64,000 nucleotides of DNA from Yponomeuta sedellus (taxonomy: Eukaryota; Arthropoda; Insecta; Lepidoptera; Yponomeutidae): contig OW203736.1 of NCBI GenBank assembly GCA_934045075.1, positions 20,995,805 through 21,059,804 on the forward strand, in the 5' to 3' direction. Positions 1-10,650 of this stretch are shown one piece after another (positions within the stretch are counted from its first letter, which is position 1; every line of letters starts with the position of its first letter). The notes under the pieces are model-generated. The model was not told the origin of the DNA, ran no database searches, and saw only the letters and a program-made list of their open reading frames with translations. The position numbers and the translations under genes are program-made.

Positions 1-1316
1 GTTGTGAATTTTCCTGCCAGTTACCTATACCTGATATTAGCAACTAATAACTATGATAGAAATTACTACGATGTAGTCGTAGATTTACACATACTTACGC
101 ATCAAGTGCGTGGGTATTACGTAGCGACCAATCGTACGGCGCTATAATATTCTATGGCGTTGCCATTATATTAATATTTGAATAGGTTTTCCTTCCAGGC
201 ACCTCATGAATAATTGCGAGGCTGGTACTTTCACGACTTTGTTTCCGAGTGCGTAGTCAGAATTACTACTTCTTGAAAGTACCCACTTGTGATTCTTCGG
301 AATAGTAGTTAATGGTTAGCGAAATCAAGACATTCTCCGCCTTATTATAAAAACCTGAATAAGTCCTGGTTTAAACCAAGACTAAAAGATCTAGGATTGT
401 TACGGTATCAAAGTTAGACCCAGATCAAATGTGTGTCGTTATTACAAATAGAAGACTATTCGAGGATCAGTTAAACCAGAGATCAGCTATGGTTCAAATA
501 ATATTCATTGATTCGTTCATTCAACGTTCATTCAATGCTGCGTTCCGTTTCACTAAATGGATATAATCTTCACATTTTAAACGCAAAAATATTCATTATT
601 GCGTTTAAAATACCTATACATCGTAAATTGTTCTTTGTTTAGGTTCCAATCTAACTAAAATGAGCACTATTCATTATTATATTGTTATTGAAGCGTTTTT
701 ATAATCAAATGGCTACTCTCGTGTGAAATGGAGTGAAATATTTGAGCGCGCGCGCCATTCCGAGACGTCAAAAATTTTCTGACAGTTTCATACTGGGAAT
801 AGGTATTATTAATTTTTAAACTTTGGGCGGTTTCGTTGTTGATTATTATAATAATAAAATGGAACATTTGAAGAAAAACGTGAACCTATATTTGTATCGA
901 AAATCTTCGTCACTTAATTTGAAGGGATTCACACGATGACGAAGTCCAAATCATGGCCTAATCGTCCAAATCATCGAAATCCATCATATCAGTGGCGTCC
1001 ATAATATCAATTATTTATTGCAATCTATCACACACACAAAACCAAACAAATTCAAACGTCAACTTGGAGGTTAGTCCATAGATAAACTAGGGGTATCAGA
1101 AGTTTAACTTTAGTACCATAGATAGTCCTTGACGTAGCGATAAACTTCGTTTTGTAATAACATTTTACTTGGTCTACGGTTTAAACCTGGTAACAATCCC
1201 AGTACTAAATTTAGACCGCGTTTTGGAATAAGGCTGTCTAGGTTTCTCTGGTTTTCCATCAATCTAGAACATTAATACGCGTAAAGGTCACTCGTATCAA
1301 TCTGGGATACCTACGC
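1..1316. other. AT-rich stretch, no gene seen
   Basis: No splice-bounded or long open frame and no repeat family shared with the rest of the window was recognised. A small hairpin lies at 575-610, with 12-bp arms ttttaaacgcaa / ttgcgtttaaaa. The left edge of the window cuts whatever lies before it. Confidence 0.5.
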
Positions 1317-1321
1317 GTGAT

Positions 1322-1395
1322 AATACCACGACACAGGGTATCCTAGTGTGGGGCCCGAAGCAATGTATGTGCCTGTATATAAATGTTACGTTACA
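1322..1395 (+). mobile_element. S4 SINE, 3' fragment
   Basis: Carries the S4 body block cgacacagggtatcctagtg followed by tgggg, a degenerate gaagcaatgtatg and the AT-rich end atgttacgtta. The tRNA-like head is missing. Full copies lie at 41305-41515, 42019-42225 and 52576-52772. Confidence 0.7.
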
Positions 1396-1416
1396 ATCAA
1401 AGCCATATACCTATTT

Positions 1417-1567
1417 GATTATATTCTTTTTGTGGCACTAACTCGTGCTGAGAACAATTTTTAAAAACCTATTTAAAAAACCCGTGACCTCTGGCTAACC
1501 GTACTAGATAGCCAGAGGTCGCAGGTTCGAGTCCCCGCATGGGGGGAATTTTCAGCCTCTAAATTCT
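1417..1567 (-). mobile_element. S1 SINE, copy with inverted 5' half
   Basis: On the minus strand it begins with inverted T1 and inverted tRNA 3' half, then switches to sense orientation in the tRNA anticodon region and runs through T1 and T2 (tgcactaactcgtgct read on +). The two tRNA halves face each other around 1506. One of the inverted-start S1 copies discussed in the findings. Confidence 0.75.
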
Positions 1568-1761
1568 GTGCCGGCCATACAGAGTGGGTGGCCCATATTT
1601 TTGAGGCTTCTGCCATACAGTGGGACACGCGTTTGCTGTAGTCTATGATTATAATCATTAGATAACGGTGTTAGCACGAAGTTCGCCTTTGTACTTACTT
1701 TGATATTTACAAATGTAATAAAGAATTTAAAAAAATACAATGTTTTGACGATTCGGCTTTA

Positions 1762-2038
1762 GAGTGCTTAGTGCGAGTTTGACAGATCCAATCGAATAAC
1801 TTTACTACCGCGTAGCATTGAGTAGTGAGTATGAGTAAGTTAACCGTTCGAACTGGCGAAACGCTGTCACAGTACAACTCGCACTCGCGTTTATTCGTGT
1901 TTTGGCTGGTAAACGTGTTCTCACTTCTCAACGTAAACCATTACAACTCGCACTCAACAATTTTAATTTCCATAGTTGTCGCTAGGTGGCGCTTCCTCGA
2001 TGCCATATAAATATGAGTTTACGTCGCACTAAGCACTC
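1762..2038 (+). mobile_element. MITE with TIR gagtgcttagtgcgag, first of a head-to-head pair
   Basis: Starts gagtgcttagtgcgag and ends cgcactaagcactc, so it is a complete inverted-repeat element of about 277 bp. It is the reverse complement of the element at 2040-2339 over its whole length except for a deletion of roughly 20 bp near its inner end. The sub-motif actcgcactc recurs inside. No transposase frame is visible; the short open frame inside is spurious. Confidence 0.8.
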
Positions 2039-2039
2039 A

Positions 2040-2339
2040 GAGTGCTTAGTGCGAGTTTTTTAACTACTCGATCGCGTTAACGTAAACTCATATTTCTATG
2101 GCATCGAGGAAGCGCCACCTAGCGACAAGTATGGAAATTAAAATTGCTGAGTGCGAGTTGTAATGGTTTACGTTGGGAAGTGAACACGTTTACCAGCCAA
2201 AACACGAATAAACGCGAGTGCGAGTTGTACTGAGACAGCGTTTTGCCAGTTCGAACGGTTAACTTACTCATACTCAATGCTCGATTAACGCGGTAGTAAA
2301 GTTATTCGATTGGATCTGTCAAACTAGCACTAAGCACTC
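2040..2339 (-). mobile_element. MITE with TIR gagtgcttagtgcgag, second of a head-to-head pair
   Basis: Full 300-bp copy of the same element in opposite orientation, separated from the first by a single base. Both ends carry the terminal motif (gagtgcttagtgcgag at the left, agcactaagcactc at the right). Together the two form a near-perfect palindrome of about 578 bp. Confidence 0.8.
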
Positions 2340-2787
2340 AGGAAGATAAATGATAAATGCTGTGGTAACATAGAAGTCTTCACTTCGATTAGTACGTCTT
2401 TCCTACACATTGTTTTGTATGTATGTAGGTAGGTGACGATGATAATTGTTGGTTATAAAAGCAATACCTATCTGGGTAGGTACCTACTAGGTAAATTTGA
2501 AGACTGACTTACGTAATACGAGTATAATATTATGGAAATTATCTCTTATTGAGATGAGCTCGTATGTTATTTCTTTTGGAATGTTTCGTGTGCAATAAAG
2601 TATAATTCATTAATTGATAAATTTTCTTTTGTAAGTTAAGCACAACTCTATACAGAAACCGGTAAACGTACATAAAAAGATGCACACGTACCCCTATGGT
2701 AAAAGTGCCTTTAATAAGAGTATTTTTTCCGGAACCTTAAAAACCGGCTAACAGCTAACGCACAAAGGGTTCCGTACCATTAATTCT

Positions 2788-3420
2788 TCTTCAGGCTATA
2801 TTATGTACGCGGGTTCGAATCCCGGCATGGGTGGAATTTTTAGCCTCTAAATAGGTTTCTATATTATGTAGTCCACTGCTGGACATAGCCCTCCCCTAAT
2901 GAGCGCCATAGCGCCCTGTCTTCAGCTTGCCGCGTCCAGCATCTGCCGGCAGCTTTTCGCAGATCGTCATCCCACCTGGTCGGAGGGCGTCCTACACTAC
3001 CTTTGCCGAGTCGCGGTCACCACTCAAGAACACGTTTACTCCAGCGGTTGTCGGTTCTTCGCGAGATATGTCCAGCCCACTGCCACTTCAGCTTGCTGAT
3101 TCTCTGAGCTATGTCGATAACTTTGGTTCTCTGTCGGATGCATGCGTTACGAATCCTATCCTTCTGAGAAACTCCGAGCATAGCTCTCTCCATAGCTCGC
3201 TGAGCGACTTTGAATTGGTGGACCAGCCCTTTCGTGAGTGTCCATATCTCGTCTGCGTAGGTCATCACAGGTAGGACGCACTGATTGAAAACTTTCGTTT
3301 TCAAACATTGCGGTATGGATGACGAGAAGACTTGGCGTAGTTTCCCGAACGCTGCCCAGCCCAGCTGGATCCTCCTCTTAGTCTCCTTCTCGAAACTATT
3401 TGTATCATTAATTATCTACA
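2788..3420 (-). mobile_element. RTE-type LINE, 3' end of the reverse transcriptase ORF (degenerate)
   Basis: Minus-strand translation gives VLPVMTYADEIWTLTKGLV and AQRAMERAMLGVS, then SKLKWQWAGHISRRTDNRW, and after frameshifts GRPPTRWDDDLRKAAGR and RSLGEGYVQQW. This is the familiar C-terminal region of RTE/endonuclease-reverse transcriptase LINEs of Lepidoptera. The 3' end on the minus strand is tatagcctgaagaagaa-like. The endonuclease and catalytic core are absent, so the copy is 5'-truncated and dead. An S1 fragment interrupts its tail at 2808-2858. Confidence 0.85.
2808..2858 (+). mobile_element. S1 SINE fragment inserted in LINE tail
   Basis: Flanked by the exact 12-base duplication ctatattatgta (2796-2807 and 2859-2870). 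Contains only the tRNA 3' half (cgcgggttcgaatcccggc) and T1. It ends at aataggttt with no T2, showing that T1 can serve as the 3' end of an inserted copy. Confidence 0.85.
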
Positions 3421-4196
3421 CAATATTTGGATACCTGTCTCGAGCGTCGCGTTCCGTTTTATTCTGTTTTTATTAGTATTTGTTGTTCACGTGGCAACTG
3501 AAATAGATCTGTAAAAAAATTTACTGCCTAGCTATCACGGTTCAATAGATTACAGCCTGGTAAAAGACAAACGGACGTGGTCTTAGGTTGGGGATAGGAC
3601 CCTAAAAACCTTCACAAAAAGGTCATAGGTTGAAGTTTAGTACACATTTCGGCGAGCATATTTTATAGTCCGCGCGGGTAGTCATGAAACCTTAAACGAT
3701 GGAGATTTCAACCTTATTTACATAACGGCCGAGCCATCAATAATCATTTAGGTGATATTAAAATTTATTGGCGCGCGCAAGGAGCGAAATTCCTTGGCAG
3801 GTGATTAAGTAGCTAGACAGGATGGTAAATTAGTCTACGTGAAAGTTTCGAAAAGTATCCCTTTGTGGAAACTGAAAGGAAACTGCGAAGAAAGGCACAT
3901 GACGGGTAAAGATTAGAAATCATTAGAATGTTTGTTCTTTACTGTTGAGGCCATACAATACAAAATACAAAAGTCTTAACTCTTTATCTTCATTATTTTT
4001 CGGTACATAGTAATTGGAGTCACCTTTTAAGCATACAATGCCTGTACTAGGTGACTCCGCTCTTCCATAGCATTAATATAGTTGAGTTTGAGATGATATT
4101 ACGAAAGAAAAAATAATAGAAAATTAACTTAGCCAAATATATGTGTGAGTGGGTGTGTTTGTGTATGTGTGTATTAAGCCAGACGAAAGGACGTAG
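3421..4196. other. AT-rich stretch, no gene seen
   Basis: No family member or supported exon recognised. A short GT-rich run lies at 4140-4175. The open frame across 4047-4307 on the minus strand runs into an S2 tail and is not credible. Confidence 0.45.
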
Positions 4197-4303
4197 GTAA
4201 GTATTTTTTTTATTTAGCCTATAAACTTCCGATTGCCCTTCTCTCTGTGAGAGACTATGAGATTCATTACCGCGCGTGCCCGCCGCACTTAATATATTTA
4301 GGT
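4197..4303 (-). mobile_element. S2 SINE, 3' part
   Basis: Reads on + as tagcctataaacttcc, a degenerate ttctctctgtgagaga and gcgcgtgcccgccgc, which is the reverse complement of the S2 3' body (ggtgggcacgcg, gagagaaggcctgtgc, tataggctac). Head missing. Confidence 0.7.
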
Positions 4304-4310
4304 ACATAAT

Positions 4311-4733
4311 AATCTATCTATATAAATAAAATTCAAAGTCCTGACTGACTCATCAACGCTCAGCCTAAGCCGTTTTACCTAGGAAGCTGAAATATTGCAC
4401 AGAGTAAGTATGTAGGCAATGAATAAGACAGGATTTTTTTGAAATTCAACCCCTAAGGGGGCGAATAGGGTTGCCAAAATTTGTATGGGAGGTTAAGTCT
4501 TATAGCGCATTAGTTTAGACTGTAATGCTGTAAGATTTTGTATGACATAAAAATAAATAAAATTTTTGTCTAATTTTCTTGAAACCTTAAATAAATACTA
4601 TTCAACACAATTGATTGAACACATGTTTCGCCGTTTTTCTGAATTTAACCCTTAAGCGAGTGAAAGAGGTTGCAAAATTTTGTTCCTTGAATCTTTTCCA
4701 CGCGGACGGAGTCGCGAGCAAAAGCCAGTCGTT
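4311..4733 (+). mobile_element. Hel-3, small non-autonomous Helitron
   Basis: Starts tctatctatataaataaaat and ends cgcggacggagtcgcgagca then aaagccagt, the layout of non-autonomous lepidopteran Helitrons (5' TC, CG-rich 3' subterminal stretch, CTAGT-like end, no TIR). Internal landmarks include aattcaaagtcctgactgac and attcaacccctaaggggg. No Rep/helicase coding. The end reads CCAGT instead of CTAGT. Confidence 0.75.
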
Positions 4734-4802
4734 CATTAATTCCTTTAATTTATTACTTTATTGCACACATAAAAATCATACAGAAAGCACTAAATTAAAT
4801 TT

Positions 4803-4910
4803 TATGTAGCCTATAAACTTCCCCTTGCAGGGGAACTTGCCTTCTCTCAAAGAGACAGTATGGGTTTAGTTACGACGAGTGCCCATAGCGGATTAGCAAA
4901 TTAAAGTGCT
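4803..4910 (-). mobile_element. S2 SINE, 3' part
   Basis: Contains atgtagcctataaacttccc, tgcaggggaacttgccttct and cgagtgcccatagcggatt, the reversed S2 tail. Confidence 0.65.
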
Positions 4911-4974
4911 AAGGTAAATGGACAGACTTCCTCACGTTTTTTTGCTTTATGGTTAGCTAGTGGTAGCTAACAAC

Positions 4975-5102
4975 TGTAACTTTACGTACGTGGGTACGCA
5001 CCTAACTTCCAAAACAAAGTCATGGGTACATGACAGGAATCGAACCCGTGACCTCCCGATGGATAAATCGACGTTCTACCACGCCATTGCCACTGCTCTA
5101 CA
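4975..5102 (-). mobile_element. S2 SINE, tRNA-like head
   Basis: On the minus strand: ggtcacgggttcgattcctg (B-box-like), preceded by a tRNA-like 5' part with gtggtagaacgtcgattt, then catgtacccatgactttgtt, the S2 body start. Pseudo-tRNA, not a tRNA gene. Confidence 0.65.
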
Positions 5103-5139
5103 GCAGGTAGGTAAATAAAATGATACAAAGATTACATTT

Positions 5140-5336
5140 GATTATATTACTTTTAATGCACTGATCCGTGCTAAGGACAATTTTAAAAAACCTATTTAGA
5201 GGCTAAAAATTCCACCCATGCCGGGATTCGAACCTGCGACCCCTGGCTATCCGTGCCAGCGCTCTTTCCAACTGAGCTTTTGGGCGACTCACCGGCATCA
5301 GTGAAATTTCGAACTTCTACAATATTCTCTGTAGGT
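5140..5336 (-). mobile_element. S1 SINE
   Basis: Minus-strand copy with T2, T1, the tRNA-like segment (cccatgccgggattcgaacc read on +) and the upstream block caccggcatcagtgaaattt. Truncated at its 5' end near 5336. Confidence 0.8.
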
Positions 5337-5387
5337 ATCATGTTTTTAACACATTTTCACGTCTGGGTTTGTAGTAGGTAGTATGTT

Positions 5388-5590
5388 AGCTTTTTATAAT
5401 AGACCTCGGCTACTATCGGATATATTCGTGTAGTAAAAATATCGGAACTAATATGACACTTAATTAAATAAACTTAATAAGAAAAGTTTTATACAGAGCA
5501 GGAAGTAGCATTAGGTACGCTCGTGTGCTTTCGGCGAAAACCGAAGCCTACTCTAGAGCCCGAGGTATATTCTAAAAGATAACAGATTGT
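5388..5590 (+). mobile_element. MITE-A
   Basis: Left end ttagctttttataatagacc, right end cccgaggtatattctaaaag, with interior gaaaagttttatacagagca and ctttcggcgaaaaccgaagc. It belongs to the family also at 17095-17514 and 42671-43315. The better preserved copies show a CAGT-type terminus next to TA, which suggests a Tc1/mariner-related element. Confidence 0.75.
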
Positions 5591-5700
5591 CCCGATATTG
5601 AGCCACTAAAATGGTACAGGCATGACCAGTCAGGGTGCGCAAAATAGGTATGTTTGATTTTAGAAAAACATAATTAATTAGGTAAATTAGTAACTAAAAA

Positions 5701-5763
5701 ATATTTACATAAATCGTTGCATGCAGTTAGTTAGGTACTAACTGCAACGATTTATGTAAATAT
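5701..5763. repeat. Perfect 20-bp inverted repeat
   Basis: Arms atatttacataaatcgttgc (5701-5720) and its exact reverse complement (5744-5763). The loop also contains agttag/ctaact. It could be a minimal foldback element. Confidence 0.8.
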
Positions 5764-6027
5764 AATTAATAATAGTAATAAGAACCATTTTTTTGCTCAT
5801 ACTAATGAACTTTACTTATTAGACATGTGATCAATGGACTATTTAAGACGTCCTTCACATTACAAAAAGGTGTATGAGAATGTAAGAATTTTATACAAAA
5901 CTATTTAAAATTTTGTGGGGGGTAAATCCGCAATTTTTTTGTGGCAAATGATTTAATAATTTAATTTAGATTTAAAGTCTAATGCAGATGATGATGAATA
6001 AATAATGATGATTGTGATGATGCTGAT

Positions 6028-6318
6028 ATCAACCCTTTTTATGTCCCCAATGCTGGGGCACGGGTCTCTTCCTGCATCGCAATAAGGTTAGGCCATACTG
6101 CACCACGGGGGTCAAGTCCGAGTAGGATTGTAAGGCAGTGGCTGGCCTTAGTGTCAGAAGTAATCAAGCCACCCATAAGGCCACCGACATGGCTTAACGA
6201 CTGCCATTACATGACAGCCAGCACCACCGGCTTAACGCGCCTTGCGAAGCACGGAAGCGCTCGGAAATTTGCCACTAGCGGTAGTCACGGGATGGTCACC
6301 CATCCAGCACCAGATCGA
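6028..6318 (-). mobile_element. S3 5S-derived SINE
   Basis: Reads on + from atcaacccttt, tgctggggcacgggtctctt, ggcttaacgactgccattac to cacgggatggtcacccatcc. This is the S3 consensus minus part of its 5S head. Confidence 0.85.
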
Positions 6319-6730
6319 ATTAGAATGTAGGTATACTTTAAGTTAATAGGTAGGAATTTAAGTTCTAAAGCGTCGCATACAAGTTGAGAAACGGTCCTCC
6401 CGTTTTCCCCTGAGTGGGATCCATCGCCACTAAAAAACTACACTCCCACCCGTAGCAAAACTATGGCGCCCAAAAACAAAACGGAACAATTCAAATAAAT
6501 AAACCCGCTGCAAACTGTGGGGTCGTATAACAGGCAACCGCGGAGTTGCGGTTAGCTGGCCAACCCTCCTGAGATAAACTATGAGTTAGGAACTCTGACG
6601 GATGGCCATAGACCAGCTAGAGCTGTGCTTTCATTGGTGCCTCGTAGCACCAACCCCCCAGTGCGTATGCGCGTCCGTTCAATTCCGCGTCCGATTGATT
6701 GACCTACTATTTTCGATAGATTCTGATCGA
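6319..6730. other. Moderately GC-rich stretch, origin unassigned
   Basis: Between two S3 copies. Contains ctcccgttttcccctgagtg and aacaggcaaccgcggagttg. It may be part of an older retroelement, but I recognise no coding match. Confidence 0.3.
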
Positions 6731-7030
6731 TAACAACCCTTGGAAGTCCCCACTGCTGGGGCATAGGTCTCTTCCTGTATCGCATGAAGGTTAGGCCCGC
6801 GGGGGCCAAGTCCGGGTTGGTGGAAGATTGTAAGACGGTGGCGGGCCTTACTGTCAAAAGTTATCAAGCCGCTCATAAGGCGTCTGACATGGCTTAACGA
6901 CTGCCATTACATGGCGCTGGCACCAATGGCTTAACGTGCCTTGCGAAGCACGGAAGCGCTCGGAAAAATGCAGTAGCGGCAGTTTCGGGACGGTTACCCA
7001 TCTTGCACTTGACCGTGCCTGTCGTTGCTT
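6731..7030 (-). mobile_element. S3 5S-derived SINE abutting the tandem array
   Basis: Minus-strand S3 whose 5' end (gaccgtgcctgtcgttgctt on +) stops exactly where the GGAA array begins. The 5S-like first ~45 bases of full copies are replaced by the array. Confidence 0.85.
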
Positions 7031-7729
7031 AAGGAAGGAAGGAAGGAAGGAAGGAAGGAAGGAAGGAAGGAAGGAAGGAAGGAAGGAAGGAAGGAAGGAA
7101 GGAAGGAAGGAAGGAAGGAAGGAAGGAAGGAAGGAAGGAAGGAAGGAAGGAAGGAAGGAAGGAAGGAAGGAAGGAAGGAAGGAAGGAAGGAAGGAAGGAA
7201 GGAAGGAAGGAAGGAAGGAAGGAAGGAAGGAAGGAAGGAAGGAAGGAAGGAAGGAAGGAAGGAAGGAAGGAAGGAAGGAAGGAAGGAAGGAAGGAAGGAA
7301 GGAAGGAAGGAAGGAAGGAAGGAAGGAAGGAAGGAAGGAAGGAAGGAAGGAAGGAAGGAAGGAAGGAAGGAAGGAAGGAAGGAAGGAAGGAAGGAAGGAA
7401 GGAAGGAAGAAGGAAAGGAAGGAAGGAAGGAAGGAAGGAAGGAAGGAAGGAAGGAAGGAAGGAGAGGAAGGAAGGAAGGAAGGAAGAGGAAGGAAGGAAG
7501 GAAGGAAGGAAGGAAGGAAGGAAGGAAGGAAGGAAGGAAGGAAGGAAGGAAGGAAGGAAGGAAGGAAGGAAGGAAGGAATGAAGGAAGGAAGGAAGGAAG
7601 GAAGGAAGGAAGGAAGGAAGGAAGGTAAGGAAGGAAGGAAGGAAGGAAGGAAGGAAGGAAGGAAGGAAGGAAGGAAGGAAGGAAGGAAGGAAGGAAGGAA
7701 GGAAGGAAGGAAGGAAGGAACGAAGGAAC
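7030..7729. repeat. (GGAA)n microsatellite, about 700 bp
   Basis: Roughly 175 units with a few length variants between 7408 and 7626. It reads open in all three frames on the minus strand (LPSF repeats), which is a compositional artefact. Confidence 0.97.
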
Positions 7730-8093
7730 GGAACGAACGAACGAACGAACGAACGAACGAACGAACGAACGAACGAACGAACGAACGAACGAACGAACGA
7801 ACGAACGAACGAACGAACGAACGAACGAACGAACGAACGAACGAACGAACGAACGAACGAACGAACGAACGAACGAACGAACGAACGAACGAACGAACGA
7901 ACGAACGAACGAACGAACGAACGAACGAACGAACGAACGAACGAACGAACGAACGAACGAACGAACGAACGAACGAACGAACGAACGAACGAACGAACGA
8001 ACGAACGAACGAACGAACGAACGAACGAACGAACGAACGAACGAACGAACGAACGAACGAACGAACGAACGAACGAAGGAAGGAAGGAAGGAA
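7730..8093. repeat. (GAAC)n microsatellite with short GGAA end
   Basis: About 85 almost perfect GAAC units from 7732 to 8076, closed by GGAA units to 8093. The switch from GGAA is sharp (ggaacgaaggaacggaac), as if one point variant was amplified. Each unit carries a CpG across its junction. Confidence 0.97.
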
Positions 8094-8143
8094 GACATTT
8101 ATTATAGCACCAAGACACATCACAGAAACAAAAAAAATTATAA
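8094..8143 (-). mobile_element. Possible LINE 3' tail between two arrays
   Basis: About 50 bases. Read on the minus strand they contain tgtcttggtgctataataaa, including AATAAA just before the (CTTC)n run. A retroelement 3' end whose simple tail expanded into the tetramer array is one explanation. Confidence 0.35.
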
Positions 8144-9592
8144 ATAATAAATGATAAATGATAAATGATAAATGATAAATGATAAATGATAAATGATAAT
8201 GATAAATGATAAATGATAAATGATAAATGATAAATGATAAATGATAAATGATAAATGATAAATGATAAATGATAAATGATAAATGATAAATGATAAATGA
8301 TAAATGATAAATGATAAATGATAAATGATAAATGATAAATGATAAATGATAAATGATAAATGATAAATGATAAATGATAAATGATAAATGATAAATGATA
8401 AATGATAAATGATAAATGATAATGATAAATGATAAATGATAAATGATAAATGATAAATGATAAATGATAAATGATAAATGATAAATGATAAATGATAAAT
8501 GATAAATGATAAATGATAAATGATAAATGATAAATGATAAATGATAAATGATAATTAAATGATAAATGATAAATGATAAATGATAAATGATAAATGATAA
8601 ATGATAAATGATAAATGATAAATGATAAATGATAAATGATAAATGATAAATGATAAATGATAAATGATAAATGATAAATGATAAATGATAAATGATAAAT
8701 GATAAATGATAAATGATAAATGATAAATGATAAATGATAAATGATAAATGATAAAATGATAAATGATAAATGATAAATGATAAATGATAAATGATAAATG
8801 ATAAATGATAAATGATAAATGATAAATGATAAATGATAAATGATAAATGATAAATGATAAATGATAAATGATAAATGATAAATGATAAATGATAAATGAT
8901 AAATGATAAATGATAAATGATAAATGATAAATGATAAATGTAAATGATAAATGATAAATGATAAATGATAAATGATAAATGATAAATGATAAATGATAAA
9001 TGATAAATGATAAATGATAAATGATAAATGATAAATGATAAATGATAAATGATAAATGATAAATGATAAATGATATAAATGATAAATGATAAATGATAAA
9101 TGATAAATGATAAATGATAAATGATAAATGATAAATGATAAATGATAAATGATAAATGATAAATGATAAATGATAAATGATAAATGATAAATGATAAATG
9201 ATAAATGATAAATGATAAATGATAAATGATAAATGATAAATGATAAATGATAAATGATAAATGATAAATGATAAATGATAAATGATAAATGATAAATGAT
9301 AAATGATAAATGATAAATGATAAATGATAAATGATAAATGATAAATGATAAATGATAAATGATAAATGATAAATGATAAATGATAAATGATAAATGATAA
9401 ATGATAAATGATAAATGATAAATGATAAATGATAAATGATAAATGATAAATGATAAATGATAAATGAAATGATAAATGATAAATGATAAATGATAAATGA
9501 TAAATGATAAATGATAAATGATAAATGATAAATGATAAATGATAAATGATAAATGATAAATGATAAATGATAATGATAATGATAAATGATAA
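8144..9592. repeat. 7-base satellite-like array, unit GATAAAT
   Basis: About 205 units of gataaat with occasional shortened or lengthened units (for example near 8198, 8421, 8552, 8939, 9074, 9466). It runs straight into the gap, so its true length is unknown. It is not the insect telomere repeat TTAGG. Confidence 0.97.
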
Positions 9593-9792
9593 NNNNNNNN
9601 NNNNNNNNNNNNNNNNNNNNNNNNNNNNNNNNNNNNNNNNNNNNNNNNNNNNNNNNNNNNNNNNNNNNNNNNNNNNNNNNNNNNNNNNNNNNNNNNNNNN
9701 NNNNNNNNNNNNNNNNNNNNNNNNNNNNNNNNNNNNNNNNNNNNNNNNNNNNNNNNNNNNNNNNNNNNNNNNNNNNNNNNNNNNNNNNNNNN
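9593..9792. other. Assembly gap (200 N)
   Basis: Exactly 200 N at the edge of the 7-base array. The round size suggests a placeholder rather than a measured gap. Confidence 0.99.
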
Positions 9793-9867
9793 AAACTACT
9801 GAGCTCACAGAACAATGCCGCGTGGGTTAAAAGAAATAATACTTTAAAATATTAATTGATTCCATCA

Positions 9868-10232
9868 CTCGGTTCTTGGTGGAACCGGCTGATTGGGATC
9901 AACCACTTGAGTTCAGAAACAGCAGGCGCGGCCAGGCGCAAGATAGGGGACCGTCCCGTGGCTACCGCTAGTGGCATTTTTCCGAGCGTTTCCGTGTGCG
10001 TTGGTGCCGGCTCTCATGAAATTTGGTGCCGGATGTCATGTCAGCTGTCAGGGCAGTCGTTAAGCCATGTCAGAGGCCTTATAAGCGGCTTGATAACTTC
10101 TGACAGTAGTACCCGCCACTGCCTTACAATCCTTCACCAATCCGGACTTGACCCCGGAATATGGCGTAACCTTCCTGCGATGCAGGAAGAGACCCGTGCC
10201 CCAGCAGTGGGGACAAAGGGTTGATATCGATG
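9868..10232 (+). mobile_element. S3 5S-derived SINE, near full length
   Basis: Begins with the 5S-like region (acttgagttcagaaacagca, ggcgcggccaggcgcaagat), then taccgctagtggcatttttc and the 3' part through gtgccccagcagtggggaca and gttgatatc. In opposite orientation to the copy at 6731-7030 across the array. Confidence 0.85.
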
Positions 10233-10414
10233 ATATCGAATAAATTAATGTGCACATATTATATAATTACCATAATACATTTAATGAAGTTTTATGTTGC
10301 TGGACATCAACTTCTCAAGCTTAGGCGCTAAGTAGCGCCACCAATGGAAAAAATCATATCTCTTACAAGGTGTCTTCGGAAAAAGTGAAAATAATAAATC
10401 TTAATAAATATGGT

Positions 10415-10650
10415 GTCGAAATGAAATGAAAAGGTTTTATTGAGATATTTGCTTTTCATCGACTGTCAGTGTTCGTCTACTACTGGACCAAATCCTCCCT
10501 CAAGGCCATTACGCCATGAAAACGTGATGGCCTTGGCCAGTATTATGCAGGTGCATTGGGAGTACAAGTTTACTTTAATACGCTTAATACGCTCACCTCC
10601 TGACTTTCCCTTAGTCACTTCTTAAATGAAATGAAAAGGTTTTATTCGAA
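10415..10650 (-). mobile_element. LINE 3' tails, duplicated
   Basis: The string aaatgaaatgaaaaggtttt occurs at about 10421 and 10626. Reversed, it is an AATAAAACC...CATTTCATT tail. The segment between them may be a 3' UTR piece flanked by a long duplication. Confidence 0.45.

Noticed and set aside
1825..2010. Open frame MSMSKLTVRTGETLSQYNSH
   Set aside because: Lies wholly inside the MITE at 1762-2038.
8144..9592. Telomere-like or CRISPR-like array
   Set aside because: The unit is GATAAAT with no spacers; insect telomeres use TTAGG. It is a simple tandem repeat.
7029..9815. 928-residue minus-strand open frame and other long frames across the arrays
   Set aside because: They are translations of simple repeats (LPSF, VRSF, IIYHLSF) plus N, open only because the units contain no stop on that strand.
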